Shown here: positions 24,844 through 34,400 of the stretch, in pieces
Layout of the letters: each line of letters begins with the position of its first letter
How positions within the stretch are numbered: the stretch's first letter is position 1
DNA from: Phocaeicola_A sp963652075
GTDB taxonomy: Bacteria > Bacteroidota > Bacteroidia > Bacteroidales > Bacteroidaceae
Length of the DNA stretch: 64,000 nt
Assembly: GCA_963652075.1 (NCBI GenBank)
Contig: CAVJRQ010000036.1
Coordinates: 1 to 64,000 of the forward strand
Reading direction: 5' to 3'
Notes under the pieces: generated by a model
Databases searched by the model: none
Seen by the model: only the letters and a program-made list of their open reading frames with translations
Told to the model about the DNA's origin: nothing
Program-made: the position numbers and the translations under genes

Positions 24844-27800
24844 TCATCGGTTGGTACGCACCAGCTTCAAAGGTCCCAACAAGCCTGCGGGAAGCAACTC
24901 CTTTTCCGCCCTACGGTACTTGGCGTTGGTCCAGATACCCTCGTAGGGTGCTTTGCCTTGGTCAGCTCCGTTGAGCGCATTAGCCCACGTGTTGGAGACT
25001 TCTATCTCTAATGTGTTGTCACCCTTGCGCAGTGCCTTGGTCACGTCCGCTTCATAGGGGGCGGTCCATACCACGCCGCAATCCGTTCCGTTCACCTTCA
25101 CTGCTGCCACGTCATGTAGCGTGCCCAACCGGAGCTTCACCTTCTCGGCTTCGTTGAGTGTCCGGTTCCAGTTGAAACGGGTCGTGTAAACGGCAGTGCC
25201 GCTATAGTAACGGATACGTTCGTTCTCCTCTTTCGACCAGTCGAAGAGCTCGGTCCGCTTCACGGTCGTGTCTATCAAGGGGAAACGCACACTCCATTGA
25301 GTTGCGTTCAAATCGTCCGTCTTGTACCATACCACAGAGGAGTTCTCGCTCTTCCGTGTGGGTTCTTTGAACACGATGAACGCGGATTCGCCAGCCGCAA
25401 GTTTCATGGTAACTTCCGTGCGACCTTTGGCGGCACTCCACGTCAAGCGGTCGGTAACCTCTCCGGTCATCGGGTTCCACCATTCCGGGACGCGGCCATT
25501 GATTCGGAAGGAAGCCACAAACTCCCTTTCCGTCTCTTGCTGGTTGGCAACGAAGTAGATATCCACATTCTCCTCCGCGTTCCGACGGTGAGTCCATGCC
25601 ACCTGTTCAGGAACTATCAGGTCGCGTTCCAACCCATAGTCGGAGAAGTCATCGGCCTTGTTGGGCAACTCGGGAACGATTACGCCTGCCTCCTGCAAAG
25701 CCGCCACTTTGGCTGCGACCTCTTTACTCTGCACGTTGTTGGGGTTCATGGGATGCGTTGTCGGCATCACCACTACCCGGTATGAAGCACCGCCCGGCAA
25801 CACCATCCGTCCGTCTTCCGCTTGGGCAAGGCGGAGCAAGGCATCCCGGTTGAAGGAGTCGTAGGCATAGCCACGCAACGGATTGACCCATTTATCCGGG
25901 TCAGCCATGTTGGCGGAGTGCGTAACACCCACCGGCATCACCCTCAAAGGTTGACCTTCATTGGCCAGTCGTGCCTGTTCGCTCCGCACCCGTTCCTTAC
26001 CGAAGATGCCGGGCAACATCGGCACGAGGCGGTCGGGCAGGATAGCCCGGCTCGGCACTTCCTCCCCGGTAAACACGGCGATGTCCGTCACCGGCACGCC
26101 GTACTGCAATAGGGCTTGGCAACGTGCGGCATAGTCAGCCAGTCCTTTGCCGCCATTCTTCCACCACGTGTTGTCGCGTTGGAAGAAGAGGCCGATGCCG
26201 TCCAGCGTCATGCCCGGTTTCTTGTCCATATAGGGGTTGTGCGTGTAGACATGGAAGAAGAGTCGGTTGATTCCCAGCGCATAGTTCCGGTCGAGCAGTG
26301 TCTTCAGCATGGCAGGGGTTTCGTCCCACGTGCCTCGCACCTCGGTGAAACCTTCCGCCTGAATGATATTCTTTCCGTAGATGTGCGCTCCGCTGACGGC
26401 ATCGAGCATGTCGTTGGGCTTGTCGTGCGTAGGGCTTCGCAGCCAGAACTCACCCATGGGGAGGTCTACCATCTGATAATGGAGCAAGCCGTCGCTCACC
26501 ATGGTGGGAGCCACACATTCGGCGGAGAACTGGCAGTCGTATGCCTTGGCGCAATCCGCCAGCTCTTGGTAGAAGACATCCTTCACCAGTTCCGCAATGG
26601 TGCGACGCACGTCACGCAGCACCCGTTCGGAGGTGGTTACGTCATCCACCGGGATACCTGCGTACAAGGCAAGGTAGGGAGCGAGCGGGTAGCCGCGGCG
26701 GGCTTCGAACTCATCCATAAAGTTATCGCTCCAGTTCTGGCAACCACACTCCCAACTGTCGACATGCATATACTTCAACACGCGGTGCGCCAACTCCTCT
26801 CCTATCTCCTCAAAGGCACGGCCAAACCAGTAGTTGAACTGTTTACGCACGGCGATGATATTGAACTTGTCACATTCCAGTCCTTTGCCACCGCCTCCCG
26901 TCGCGTTGGTATGTCCCGTGGAGGTGTGTCCGATGCGCAGCAGCCGCCATTCGCCTTGGGGCAAGGTGGCCGTGAGCCGACCGTTGTGCATGCCAGCCGT
27001 CATCTCCAAAATCTCTTCTTTGGACACGCAGTCCTGCGCAGAAACCTCGTCCGCTTGGGTGTCCTCTGCCACTCGCCATACAAGTCCGGCCTTTCCTTCC
27101 CACTGGTTCAGTCGGGGCTCGGCATGGAACACCACGCGTTTAATCTTCAGGTTGGGTTTCCATTTGGCGGCATCCATGTCCTCACAGCCCGGTTCGCTTC
27201 CTTCGGGAGTCCAATAGAGACGGAAATAGCGAGCCGTGGTAGGCGGTATGGTATGGGTACTGTTCTCATCAGTGTTTTGCCATCCCTGACGGGCTGGCGT
27301 AAGGTGTTTCACCGTGTAGTATTTCTTGCCGTCGACGCTGGCCTTCACCACCATGCGGTGCGCCTGGTAGTTGTTGCCGTTCAGCACGATTTCGAGGTTA
27401 CGGCAGGTAATGGGCTCGTCAAAGGCGTATTGTATCCAGCAAGGGACGGACGAGCGTATCACTCCTACGGAATCGATGTTTACGCCCTTCTTGACATCCA
27501 CGTCATCGGAGAGGTTTCCGCAAGTGACACGAGGGCGTTGGGTAATGCGTTCGCCCTTCACGGGCAGTGCCAACAGGGCGATGTCCTCGTAGTAGCCTTC
27601 GAAGGCTTGTGGACAAGGCAAGCGGAGTGCATCCATCCGGCCGCCCTGCACGATAGTGTCACTGAACACCACTTTCTGCATGGACTCTTCGGGACGTATC
27701 CACGGTCCGCCAGCCAAGGCGAACCCGTCACAGATGTGCATGCCGAGTTTCAAGCCTAAGCGGTCAGCCTCTTGCGCACTGTGTTTGACCATCCTCCACC

Positions 27801-28113
27801 ATTCGGGTGTCAACTGTTCGGCCTTGCCCTCATATTGCGGACCTTGTTGCACCGATTTGATGGGCATCAGGTAAGCGCCGCCCAAGCCGGCCTGTTTCAT
27901 GGCTTCGAGGTCGGCCGTGATGCCTTCTTCGCTTACGGCTCCATACATCCAGTACCAGAAAGTCCATGGTTTGGCATCCCCATCAGGACGGGCGAACCGT
28001 TGACGCAGGTCGTTCGCGCCTGACGACAACGGTTTGGCACTCAGTGCCGCAACGCCCATCAGCCAGACCAAAGCACTCGTTATGAGAGTTGTTTTCTTCA
28101 TTCTTTCAATCAT
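24844..28113 (-). CDS. GH106 alpha-L-rhamnosidase
   Basis: The protein has 1089 residues. ATG 28113 overlaps the preceding stop (ATGA); ATG 28101 (MKKTTLITS) is an alternative. A signal peptide runs to ALSA. The GH106 opening PWTFWYWMYGAVSEEGITADLEAM is followed by GMHICDGFALAGGP. Candidate catalytic glutamates are E455 (HVDSWECG) and E587 (IQAEGFTEVRG). Their separation of 132 residues equals that of E461 and E593, the residues I recall for the B. thetaiotaomicron rhamnogalacturonan-II enzyme BT0986, with a constant offset of six. That argues for the same activity, removal of alpha-linked L-rhamnose from rhamnogalacturonan-II side chains. C-terminal beta-sandwich domains end near VLVRTNR-like LKLVRTNR. 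The length is normal for the family. Confidence 0.9.
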   Translation of the reverse strand: MIERMKKTTLITSALVWLMGVAALSAKPLSSGANDLRQRFARPDGDAKPWTFWYWMYGAVSEEGITADLEAMKQAGLGGAYLMPIKSVQQGPQYEGKAEQLTPEWWRMVKHSAQEADRLGLKLGMHICDGFALAGGPWIRPEESMQKVVFSDTIVQGGRMDALRLPCPQAFEGYYEDIALLALPVKGERITQRPRVTCGNLSDDVDVKKGVNIDSVGVIRSSVPCWIQYAFDEPITCRNLEIVLNGNNYQAHRMVVKASVDGKKYYTVKHLTPARQGWQNTDENSTHTIPPTTARYFRLYWTPEGSEPGCEDMDAAKWKPNLKIKRVVFHAEPRLNQWEGKAGLVWRVAEDTQADEVSAQDCVSKEEILEMTAGMHNGRLTATLPQGEWRLLRIGHTSTGHTNATGGGGKGLECDKFNIIAVRKQFNYWFGRAFEEIGEELAHRVLKYMHVDSWECGCQNWSDNFMDEFEARRGYPLAPYLALYAGIPVDDVTTSERVLRDVRRTIAELVKDVFYQELADCAKAYDCQFSAECVAPTMVSDGLLHYQMVDLPMGEFWLRSPTHDKPNDMLDAVSGAHIYGKNIIQAEGFTEVRGTWDETPAMLKTLLDRNYALGINRLFFHVYTHNPYMDKKPGMTLDGIGLFFQRDNTWWKNGGKGLADYAARCQALLQYGVPVTDIAVFTGEEVPSRAILPDRLVPMLPGIFGKERVRSEQARLANEGQPLRVMPVGVTHSANMADPDKWVNPLRGYAYDSFNRDALLRLAQAEDGRMVLPGGASYRVVVMPTTHPMNPNNVQSKEVAAKVAALQEAGVIVPELPNKADDFSDYGLERDLIVPEQVAWTHRRNAEENVDIYFVANQQETEREFVASFRINGRVPEWWNPMTGEVTDRLTWSAAKGRTEVTMKLAAGESAFIVFKEPTRKSENSSVVWYKTDDLNATQWSVRFPLIDTTVKRTELFDWSKEENERIRYYSGTAVYTTRFNWNRTLNEAEKVKLRLGTLHDVAAVKVNGTDCGVVWTAPYEADVTKALRKGDNTLEIEVSNTWANALNGADQGKAPYEGIWTNAKYRRAEKELLPAGLLGPLKLVRTNR

Positions 28114-31100
28114 TTTGTATTACACGGACGGATGCGTATGTGCAACGTATGCTCCGTCTTCTCGATAGCGTATTTCTTCAGCACACCTGGTCCGCAACTG
28201 CTGTTGCCAAGTCCCAGCACCGCGGCATCCACGTGCAGATGGACGGCTTCGTCCGGTTGCAGGTCGCAGTCGTGCGACGTAGTGCTGAGGTCGTGCGTGG
28301 AATAGGGCAACGCGGAGGCGGAGAACGGTGCGTCCAACGCCAATACCTCAATACCCTTTCCTTTGTCGTCGGTCAGCTGCAGCTTCACCACGGACTCCTT
28401 GTTACCCGAGTCCTGGGGACGCGGATAATGGGTGTACTGCTCGCCTACCGTAGAGGTCCACCACCCTATCCGGCAAGCGGAGTGCCTGTCGGGATAGTTC
28501 TCGTAGGGTCCGTAGCCATACCATGCAAAGCGGGTCAGGCTTTTGTCCAACCGCCATGCGCTTCCCAGTCGGGGCAACTCCGGCAGTTCTCCTTGCGGGA
28601 GATAGGTTTGCCGCAGGTCTATCGTGCCGTCGGCATGGATGGTATAGACGCTGGTTACCATAATCTTACCGGACAGATAGCCATAGTGATGACGGGTGGT
28701 AATCGTCACCTTTTCCTCTTTTTCACTGACGGCATGACTCCAACCGGAAGAGCCTACCTTCACTTCTGGAGCATCCATCCGGTTCTTCGTCCAGTCCTTT
28801 GCCAACCAGTTGCCAAAGCTCTTGTCGTTGTCCGTCGGAGCACGGAAGGCTTCGAAGGTATGCGGCAAAAGGCTGTCCGTCGCATGGAACATCCGTTTTC
28901 CACCATAGGTCAATTCCAACCAGTTTCCTTGCAGTCGATCCCAAGTGACACTGAAGTTCTTCCCCTTCACTTGGAGGAGGGTGTCACCTATATAGACTTC
29001 CATCTTTCCCTTGGGTTTAACGGTGGATTGCGCCATTCGCATCAGATTGTCGTGCAAGGCCAGTTGTTCGGTAGCCACTTCAAAGCCGGCCTTGGCCCAA
29101 AGCGTCTCCTGCTTCAAGCGGATAGAGAGGTTGAGCCGCACGTCACTGTCGGCGGACTTCACCTTTCTGCTTGCCTTGGCCAATGAGAGGGTAAAGTGTT
29201 GACGCTCTCCGGGATTGACGGCTGGCATCTCGCTCTCGCCGCTCCCCATCAGCTTCCCGTCGGCATACAAGTCCCAGTGGCAGGTGTAGACGGACAGGTC
29301 GGTATGGTGGTTATGGTTGAGGGCTTCTATCTCGCAATTACCGGTGGCTGCGTCATAGTTCACCAGTTTCAGGTAAACGGGCTGGTAGACTTTCTTCACC
29401 TCGTAGTACTTGGCGCTGACCGTGCGGTCGCAGAAGACGACTCCATTCAGGCAGAAGGCTTTCAGGTTGGGTTGGTCGCCAAAGTCGCCCCCATACGCCA
29501 CTTGCCTCTTCCCGTCGGGCAACGTACGGATGATGCCTTGGTCCACCCAGTCCCACAGGAAGCCGCCCAGCATGCGTTTGTTGCTATAGATTTCGTCCCA
29601 ATATTCCTGAAGGTTGCCCAGTGCGTTGCCCATGCAATGCGCGTATTCGCTCGTCAGCACGGGACGGTCATCGTCCGTACGCCGGGCGATGGAGAGCAGA
29701 CGTTCCCAACGGGCGTTCTCCGCCCGTTCTTTCTCCTCACCCTCCTTGATGCCGGGGTTGAGGTATTCGTCCTGCACCCGGGTATAGAACCGGCTGATGA
29801 CATCCACGGTCTTCGGGTCGGGATTCCCGTCCACGCCCTGTGCGCCTTCGTAGTGCACCAAACGGGTTGGGTCGAAGTCGTGCAGCCAAGCGGATATGGC
29901 AGCGAAGTTAGGGCCATAGCCGCTTTCGTTGCCCATGCTCCAAAACAGGATGCAAGCGTGGTTCTTGTCTCTTTCGGCCATCCGCACCGCCCTGTCCATG
30001 AAGGCGGCATGCCAGTCGGGCGTACTGGCGAGGGTGCCCCGCAGTCCATGTTCCTCTATGTCCGCCTCGTCCATGACGTAGAGCCCCAAGGAGTCGCATA
30101 GCTCATACCAACGGGGATGATTGGGATAATGGCTGGTACGTACCGCATTGACATTGCACTGTTTCATCAGCAGGATGTCCTGAATCATGCGTTCGTCGCT
30201 CATGACACGGGCGGTATAGGGGTCGTGCTCGTGACGGTTCACCCCACGGAAGCGTATCGGCTTGCCATTCACCAGCACCTCTCCTTGCTTGGACTCCACA
30301 CTGCGGAAACCCACTTTCGTAGTCACCCGTTCCACAGGTTTCCCGTCCGCGTCCGTCAGGGTGAGACGTAAGGTATAGAGGTAGGGGGTTTCGGCAGTCC
30401 ACCGGTGTGGGGAGGTAATTTTCCGGGAGATGCGTCCCATCTTGCGCGGTCCGCGCTGCGGATACCATTCATTCATGGTAGTGGACTTGTGGTCGAGGTC
30501 TAAGATGGACTCAATGCCTATGTTCCCGTAATAGAATCGTGAGTCTTCGGCATCCATCAGCTCCACTTCCAGCCGGTAGCCTTTGCCCCGTTCCTGCCGG
30601 TAGACACTGAACTGAGGGTCTATCTGCAAGGTGAAGTCCTCGTAGTTGGCATCGGGCAAGGTGCGCACGGCGAAGTCGCGCAGACGTACGTCAGCGGTAT
30701 GGAACAGGGTGATGTCGCGATGGATACCACCGAACCGCCAGAAGTCCTGGTCTTCCAAGTAAGAACCATCGCTGTAGCGATAGACCTCCACGGCGATTTG
30801 GTTGGTGCCGCTCCGCAGGTAGTCGGTGATGTTGAACTCGGAGGCTTCCATGCTGCCTTGGCTATAGCCTACACGCCGTCCGTTTATCCAAACGTAGAAG
30901 GCACTCATCACCCCGTCGAAGCGAAGGAAGGTCTGCCCCGCCGCATGCCAACCGTCGGGCAGCTCAAAGGTACGGCGGTATTGTCCCGTCGGGTTGCGTT
31001 CCTCGTAGGTGGTATAGCTTTTCTTGGGCGTGCCCATCACCCGGGGCGGGTCTATCTTGAAGACGTAACCGGCAGAGGCGTATATCGGCGTGCCGTATCC

Positions 31101-31400
31101 GTTCACTTCCCAGTTGGCAGGCACGGCGAAGTCCGCCCACCCGGCATCGTCAAAGTCGGTACGGTAGAAGTCTACAATCCGTTCGTCCGGGGTCTTGGTC
31201 CAGCGGAACTTCCACGTTCCGTTCAGCGTCATGGAACGGTCGCCTTGCGTCTCCCCATAGGGGATAAAAGCGGCCCGTGCCGGTTCACGGTTTATCTGCA
31301 GCACGTGGTGGTTCTCCCAGTCGTGCGTCTCCTGTGCCTGCAAGCCGCCTGACAAGCAGCAGGCAAGGCTCATCATCCAATAGCAGTAGTTCTTGTACAT
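28110..31400 (-). CDS. GH2 beta-galactosidase, LacZ type, secreted
   Basis: The protein has 1096 residues with a signal peptide before QAQETHDWEN. It has the full five-domain LacZ layout: sugar-binding jelly roll (about 50-235, with LNGTWKFRW and WYDGSYLEDQDFWR-like motif), two immunoglobulin-like domains, the TIM barrel, and the C-terminal Bgal_small_N region (GKNFSVTWDRLQGNWLEL). The acid/base is E492 in FWSMGNESGYG and the nucleophile E585 in LTSEYAHCMGN. It is expected to release beta-linked galactose; side chain B of rhamnogalacturonan-II has a beta-galactose on aceric acid. The gene lies 33 bases after the GH137-GH2 gene and overlaps the GH106 gene by four bases, so coupled translation is likely. 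Confidence 0.9.
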   Translation of the reverse strand: MYKNYCYWMMSLACCLSGGLQAQETHDWENHHVLQINREPARAAFIPYGETQGDRSMTLNGTWKFRWTKTPDERIVDFYRTDFDDAGWADFAVPANWEVNGYGTPIYASAGYVFKIDPPRVMGTPKKSYTTYEERNPTGQYRRTFELPDGWHAAGQTFLRFDGVMSAFYVWINGRRVGYSQGSMEASEFNITDYLRSGTNQIAVEVYRYSDGSYLEDQDFWRFGGIHRDITLFHTADVRLRDFAVRTLPDANYEDFTLQIDPQFSVYRQERGKGYRLEVELMDAEDSRFYYGNIGIESILDLDHKSTTMNEWYPQRGPRKMGRISRKITSPHRWTAETPYLYTLRLTLTDADGKPVERVTTKVGFRSVESKQGEVLVNGKPIRFRGVNRHEHDPYTARVMSDERMIQDILLMKQCNVNAVRTSHYPNHPRWYELCDSLGLYVMDEADIEEHGLRGTLASTPDWHAAFMDRAVRMAERDKNHACILFWSMGNESGYGPNFAAISAWLHDFDPTRLVHYEGAQGVDGNPDPKTVDVISRFYTRVQDEYLNPGIKEGEEKERAENARWERLLSIARRTDDDRPVLTSEYAHCMGNALGNLQEYWDEIYSNKRMLGGFLWDWVDQGIIRTLPDGKRQVAYGGDFGDQPNLKAFCLNGVVFCDRTVSAKYYEVKKVYQPVYLKLVNYDAATGNCEIEALNHNHHTDLSVYTCHWDLYADGKLMGSGESEMPAVNPGERQHFTLSLAKASRKVKSADSDVRLNLSIRLKQETLWAKAGFEVATEQLALHDNLMRMAQSTVKPKGKMEVYIGDTLLQVKGKNFSVTWDRLQGNWLELTYGGKRMFHATDSLLPHTFEAFRAPTDNDKSFGNWLAKDWTKNRMDAPEVKVGSSGWSHAVSEKEEKVTITTRHHYGYLSGKIMVTSVYTIHADGTIDLRQTYLPQGELPELPRLGSAWRLDKSLTRFAWYGYGPYENYPDRHSACRIGWWTSTVGEQYTHYPRPQDSGNKESVVKLQLTDDKGKGIEVLALDAPFSASALPYSTHDLSTTSHDCDLQPDEAVHLHVDAAVLGLGNSSCGPGVLKKYAIEKTEHTLHIRIRPCNTK

Positions 31401-31433
31401 GGCATTCTATTTGGTTGTTTGTTACATTCTACG

Positions 31434-34400
31434 TCATTGCACGTCCACCGCATCGAAAGCGAGCTGGTCCATATCGTCGGCGGAGAGTATCAGCCGGTAG
31501 GTTCCCGCGTTGATGTATCCGCCCGTGGTGGTACTCATCATGCGCCACTTCTCCGGGGTATCGGGGAAGGTGAGCGTGTCGTCCTTCAGGACGCTTCCGT
31601 TGGGTGCAATCAGTTTCAGGTTGACAGGCAAGGGCCTGCCGCTTTGGTTCATAAACTTGAAGCGGAAAGCGTAGACTTGTGCCAGTCCGGTGGAGATGGT
31701 CCACTCGATGCTGTTCTTCTTGCCTGCACCAAAGAACACGCCCGTCTGTTTCTTGAAGGGTTTCTTTTGGAATTTCCCCTTCAACAGGGCATCTTCCGCT
31801 TCATAGGTGACGCACGGACGGGTGTTCTTGTCCTCGGGCAACAGTTCGGTGGGCATCTTGGCCATCACTTCCCGGTCAGCCATCTCCCAGCTCCAGGTAG
31901 AAACGGATGTTGCAGTCGGTTGTGACTGTCCGTCCGTCGAGGCGATGGCGATGGCGGATATAACGGCCTGACCGGCTTTCACCTCGGGGAAGTCGATGCG
32001 TAACTCACCGTCATGCGCCTCCGCATAGACGACTTTCTTCAGTGCCGTGTCATGACCCGCTTCCGCCCAGATGTCCAAGTCATCGAGCACGGTAGTTCCG
32101 TTCACCGCCACGTCGAAGAGGCGCAGCCCCTCACAATCGGTCTCCTCACCGCCACCCGTTCCGTGCCAGGGTTCTACGAAGTAGAGTTCTACCCGATAGT
32201 TGCCGTTGGGCACCGGGAATCGATAGCTGAGCTTGTGGCGACCGAAGCGGAAGGTTTGGAAGAGCTTCCAATCGCGCGTACCCTGAATGGGGTCATAGGT
32301 GACGCGTTGACTGGCCTGATAGGGGGAGAGTTCGCTGAAAGCCTCAGCCCACGAGTGCGAATAGGTGGTATCGTCGGCCGCCCACTGTTGGCCGAACTCA
32401 TCGGTATAGTTGTCACCGCCGCAGTTGATACGGTAGAGGTAATGCAGGTTCTTCTCCTCCGCACCTTTCAGCAAGGGCGCGGCATCGTGGTACAGTGCGT
32501 CGAAATGGGGTGCTCTCTCCAAGTTGTCGAGCACAACCAAGTCTTCCGCCACCGCCTTTCCTTTGACGTAGCCCACGGCACGGAGCACGTTGTAACGGAT
32601 GTCGCGGTTCTCCCAGGTGAAGTGAGTGCCTACGCCGTGATTCTTCTTCCGTCCCAAGCAGAGGGTGTCGGTCACGTCGTTATAGAGGAGTACGGAATCG
32701 CAGTTGCTATACACCTCGATGTTGGCTCTGCGACGCTTCTCGAAGCGGCCGGGCCAGGTATGCGACACGATGTAGACCATCGGGTCTTTCGCGGCGTTGG
32801 CATAGTTGGCCCGATACATATAATATACGTCCGTAGGTTCTTCCCACGGGGTGGTCAGTCCTTTGTAGTTGAACGGTCCCACTTTGTCAATCATCCGGTA
32901 AGCTTCGTCGGGCTGACGACGGCCGGGGTTGTCATGACTGCTATAGATCCATTGGAAGTGTCCGCAGACGCTGTCGCGCGCTTGTTCGGCCAGACGGATT
33001 TTCGTCTCCATGAGCCTACACATCCGCTCTTCAGTCCATGCGCCCTTCACGTCAAAAGGTTCTTCGGAGTGGTAGCCCACACTGCGCCACGCCCCGTATT
33101 CCCCGTTAAGCAGCTGGTTGGGCTGCATCAAGTCCTTGTCATACCGGGTCAGTTCGCCCCCATAAGTACCGCTCCAGTTCTGTATCACGTTCCAATCCGT
33201 TCCTTCGCCGCCGTTGCAGGTCGTGACGGGTCTCAGCGTACCTGCCGTCGGGTCCATCTCCTTGATAATCTCCGTACACTCTTTGGCAAAGTCACGCGGC
33301 AGGGTGCTCTCGTTCTGCAATCCCCACAGGACTACGGACGGGGAGTTGCGACGTTCCTTCACCCACCGGCGCAACAGGGTCTTGAAGTTCTCACGGAACT
33401 CTGGCGTGTCGTACCATATATGGGCGGAGAACTGGGTCCAGAAGAGGATGCCGTTCTTGTCCAACAGCGTTTGATAGTCGAGATGATGCGGTTGGTGAGC
33501 CTCACGGAAGGCGTTGAAGCCGGCGTTCTTTATCTGTTTCACGCGGGATGCCACCTGTTCGTGGCTGAAGGCGTGGCTTTGGCCAAACTGGTGTTCATAC
33601 TCACATACGCCATTGATGAACAAGGGCTTGCCGTTCAGGTAGAACCGTCCGTCCCCATCGTTGCGGCCTACGGGCCAACTGAGCGTGCGCAGTCCGAAGG
33701 GAGTGGTCACCTCGTCCACCGTCTTGCCGGAACGCTTTATCATCGAAGCCAACGAGTAGAGATAGGGGTGTTCGGTGCTCCACAGTTTCGGGTTCTTCAC
33801 GGGCGACTCTTGTTTCACGGTCTTCGTCTCGCCGGGAGCCAAGGTTACGGACGCTGTCAAGCGGAACACCTGTGCCCCGTCGGCGTTGCTGAACTTGTTC
33901 ACCAGCTCCACCGTCTCGGTCTGTTTGCCGTAGTTGGTCACTTCGGTTTCCATGTAGACCGTTTGCGCTTTCTCGTCTTGCCAGATGTGGACACCGAAGG
34001 GGTCTATGCGCACCTCATCGGTTATCTCCAACGTCACGGGACGGAAGATGCCAAAGGGTTGCGACCCTTCGCTGAAGCCCCACTCCGACGAGCATCCGCC
34101 GCATACCCAGGGCATGTCGGCTATCATCTCGGGATGTTCGGCTTTCACGGTCAAGCGGTTCCGCTCGCCCGGCTTCACCGCATCGGTAACATCCAGGGTC
34201 AAGGTGGTGCGTCCCACGATGTGTCGACCCAAGTCCACGCCATTCAGCTGAACGGTAGCGTAGGAGCCCACTCCTTCAAATCGGAGGAAGTAGCGTTTCC
34301 CCTCCAAACGGGGCACGTCGAAACTCTTTTCGTACATCGCCGTTCCGTGCAGGTTGCCGTGCGTCAGCTGCCGATAGCCGTAGTAGTCGTCCCAGTTGTG

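Noticed and set aside
24844..28113. Gum arabic/arabinogalactan-protein locus as the main interpretation
   Set aside because: Rhamnosidases, GH2 and GH127 would fit, but GH137 and GH138 with matched catalytic residues are specific to rhamnogalacturonan-II as far as I know, and GH43_24/GH16-type galactanases are missing.
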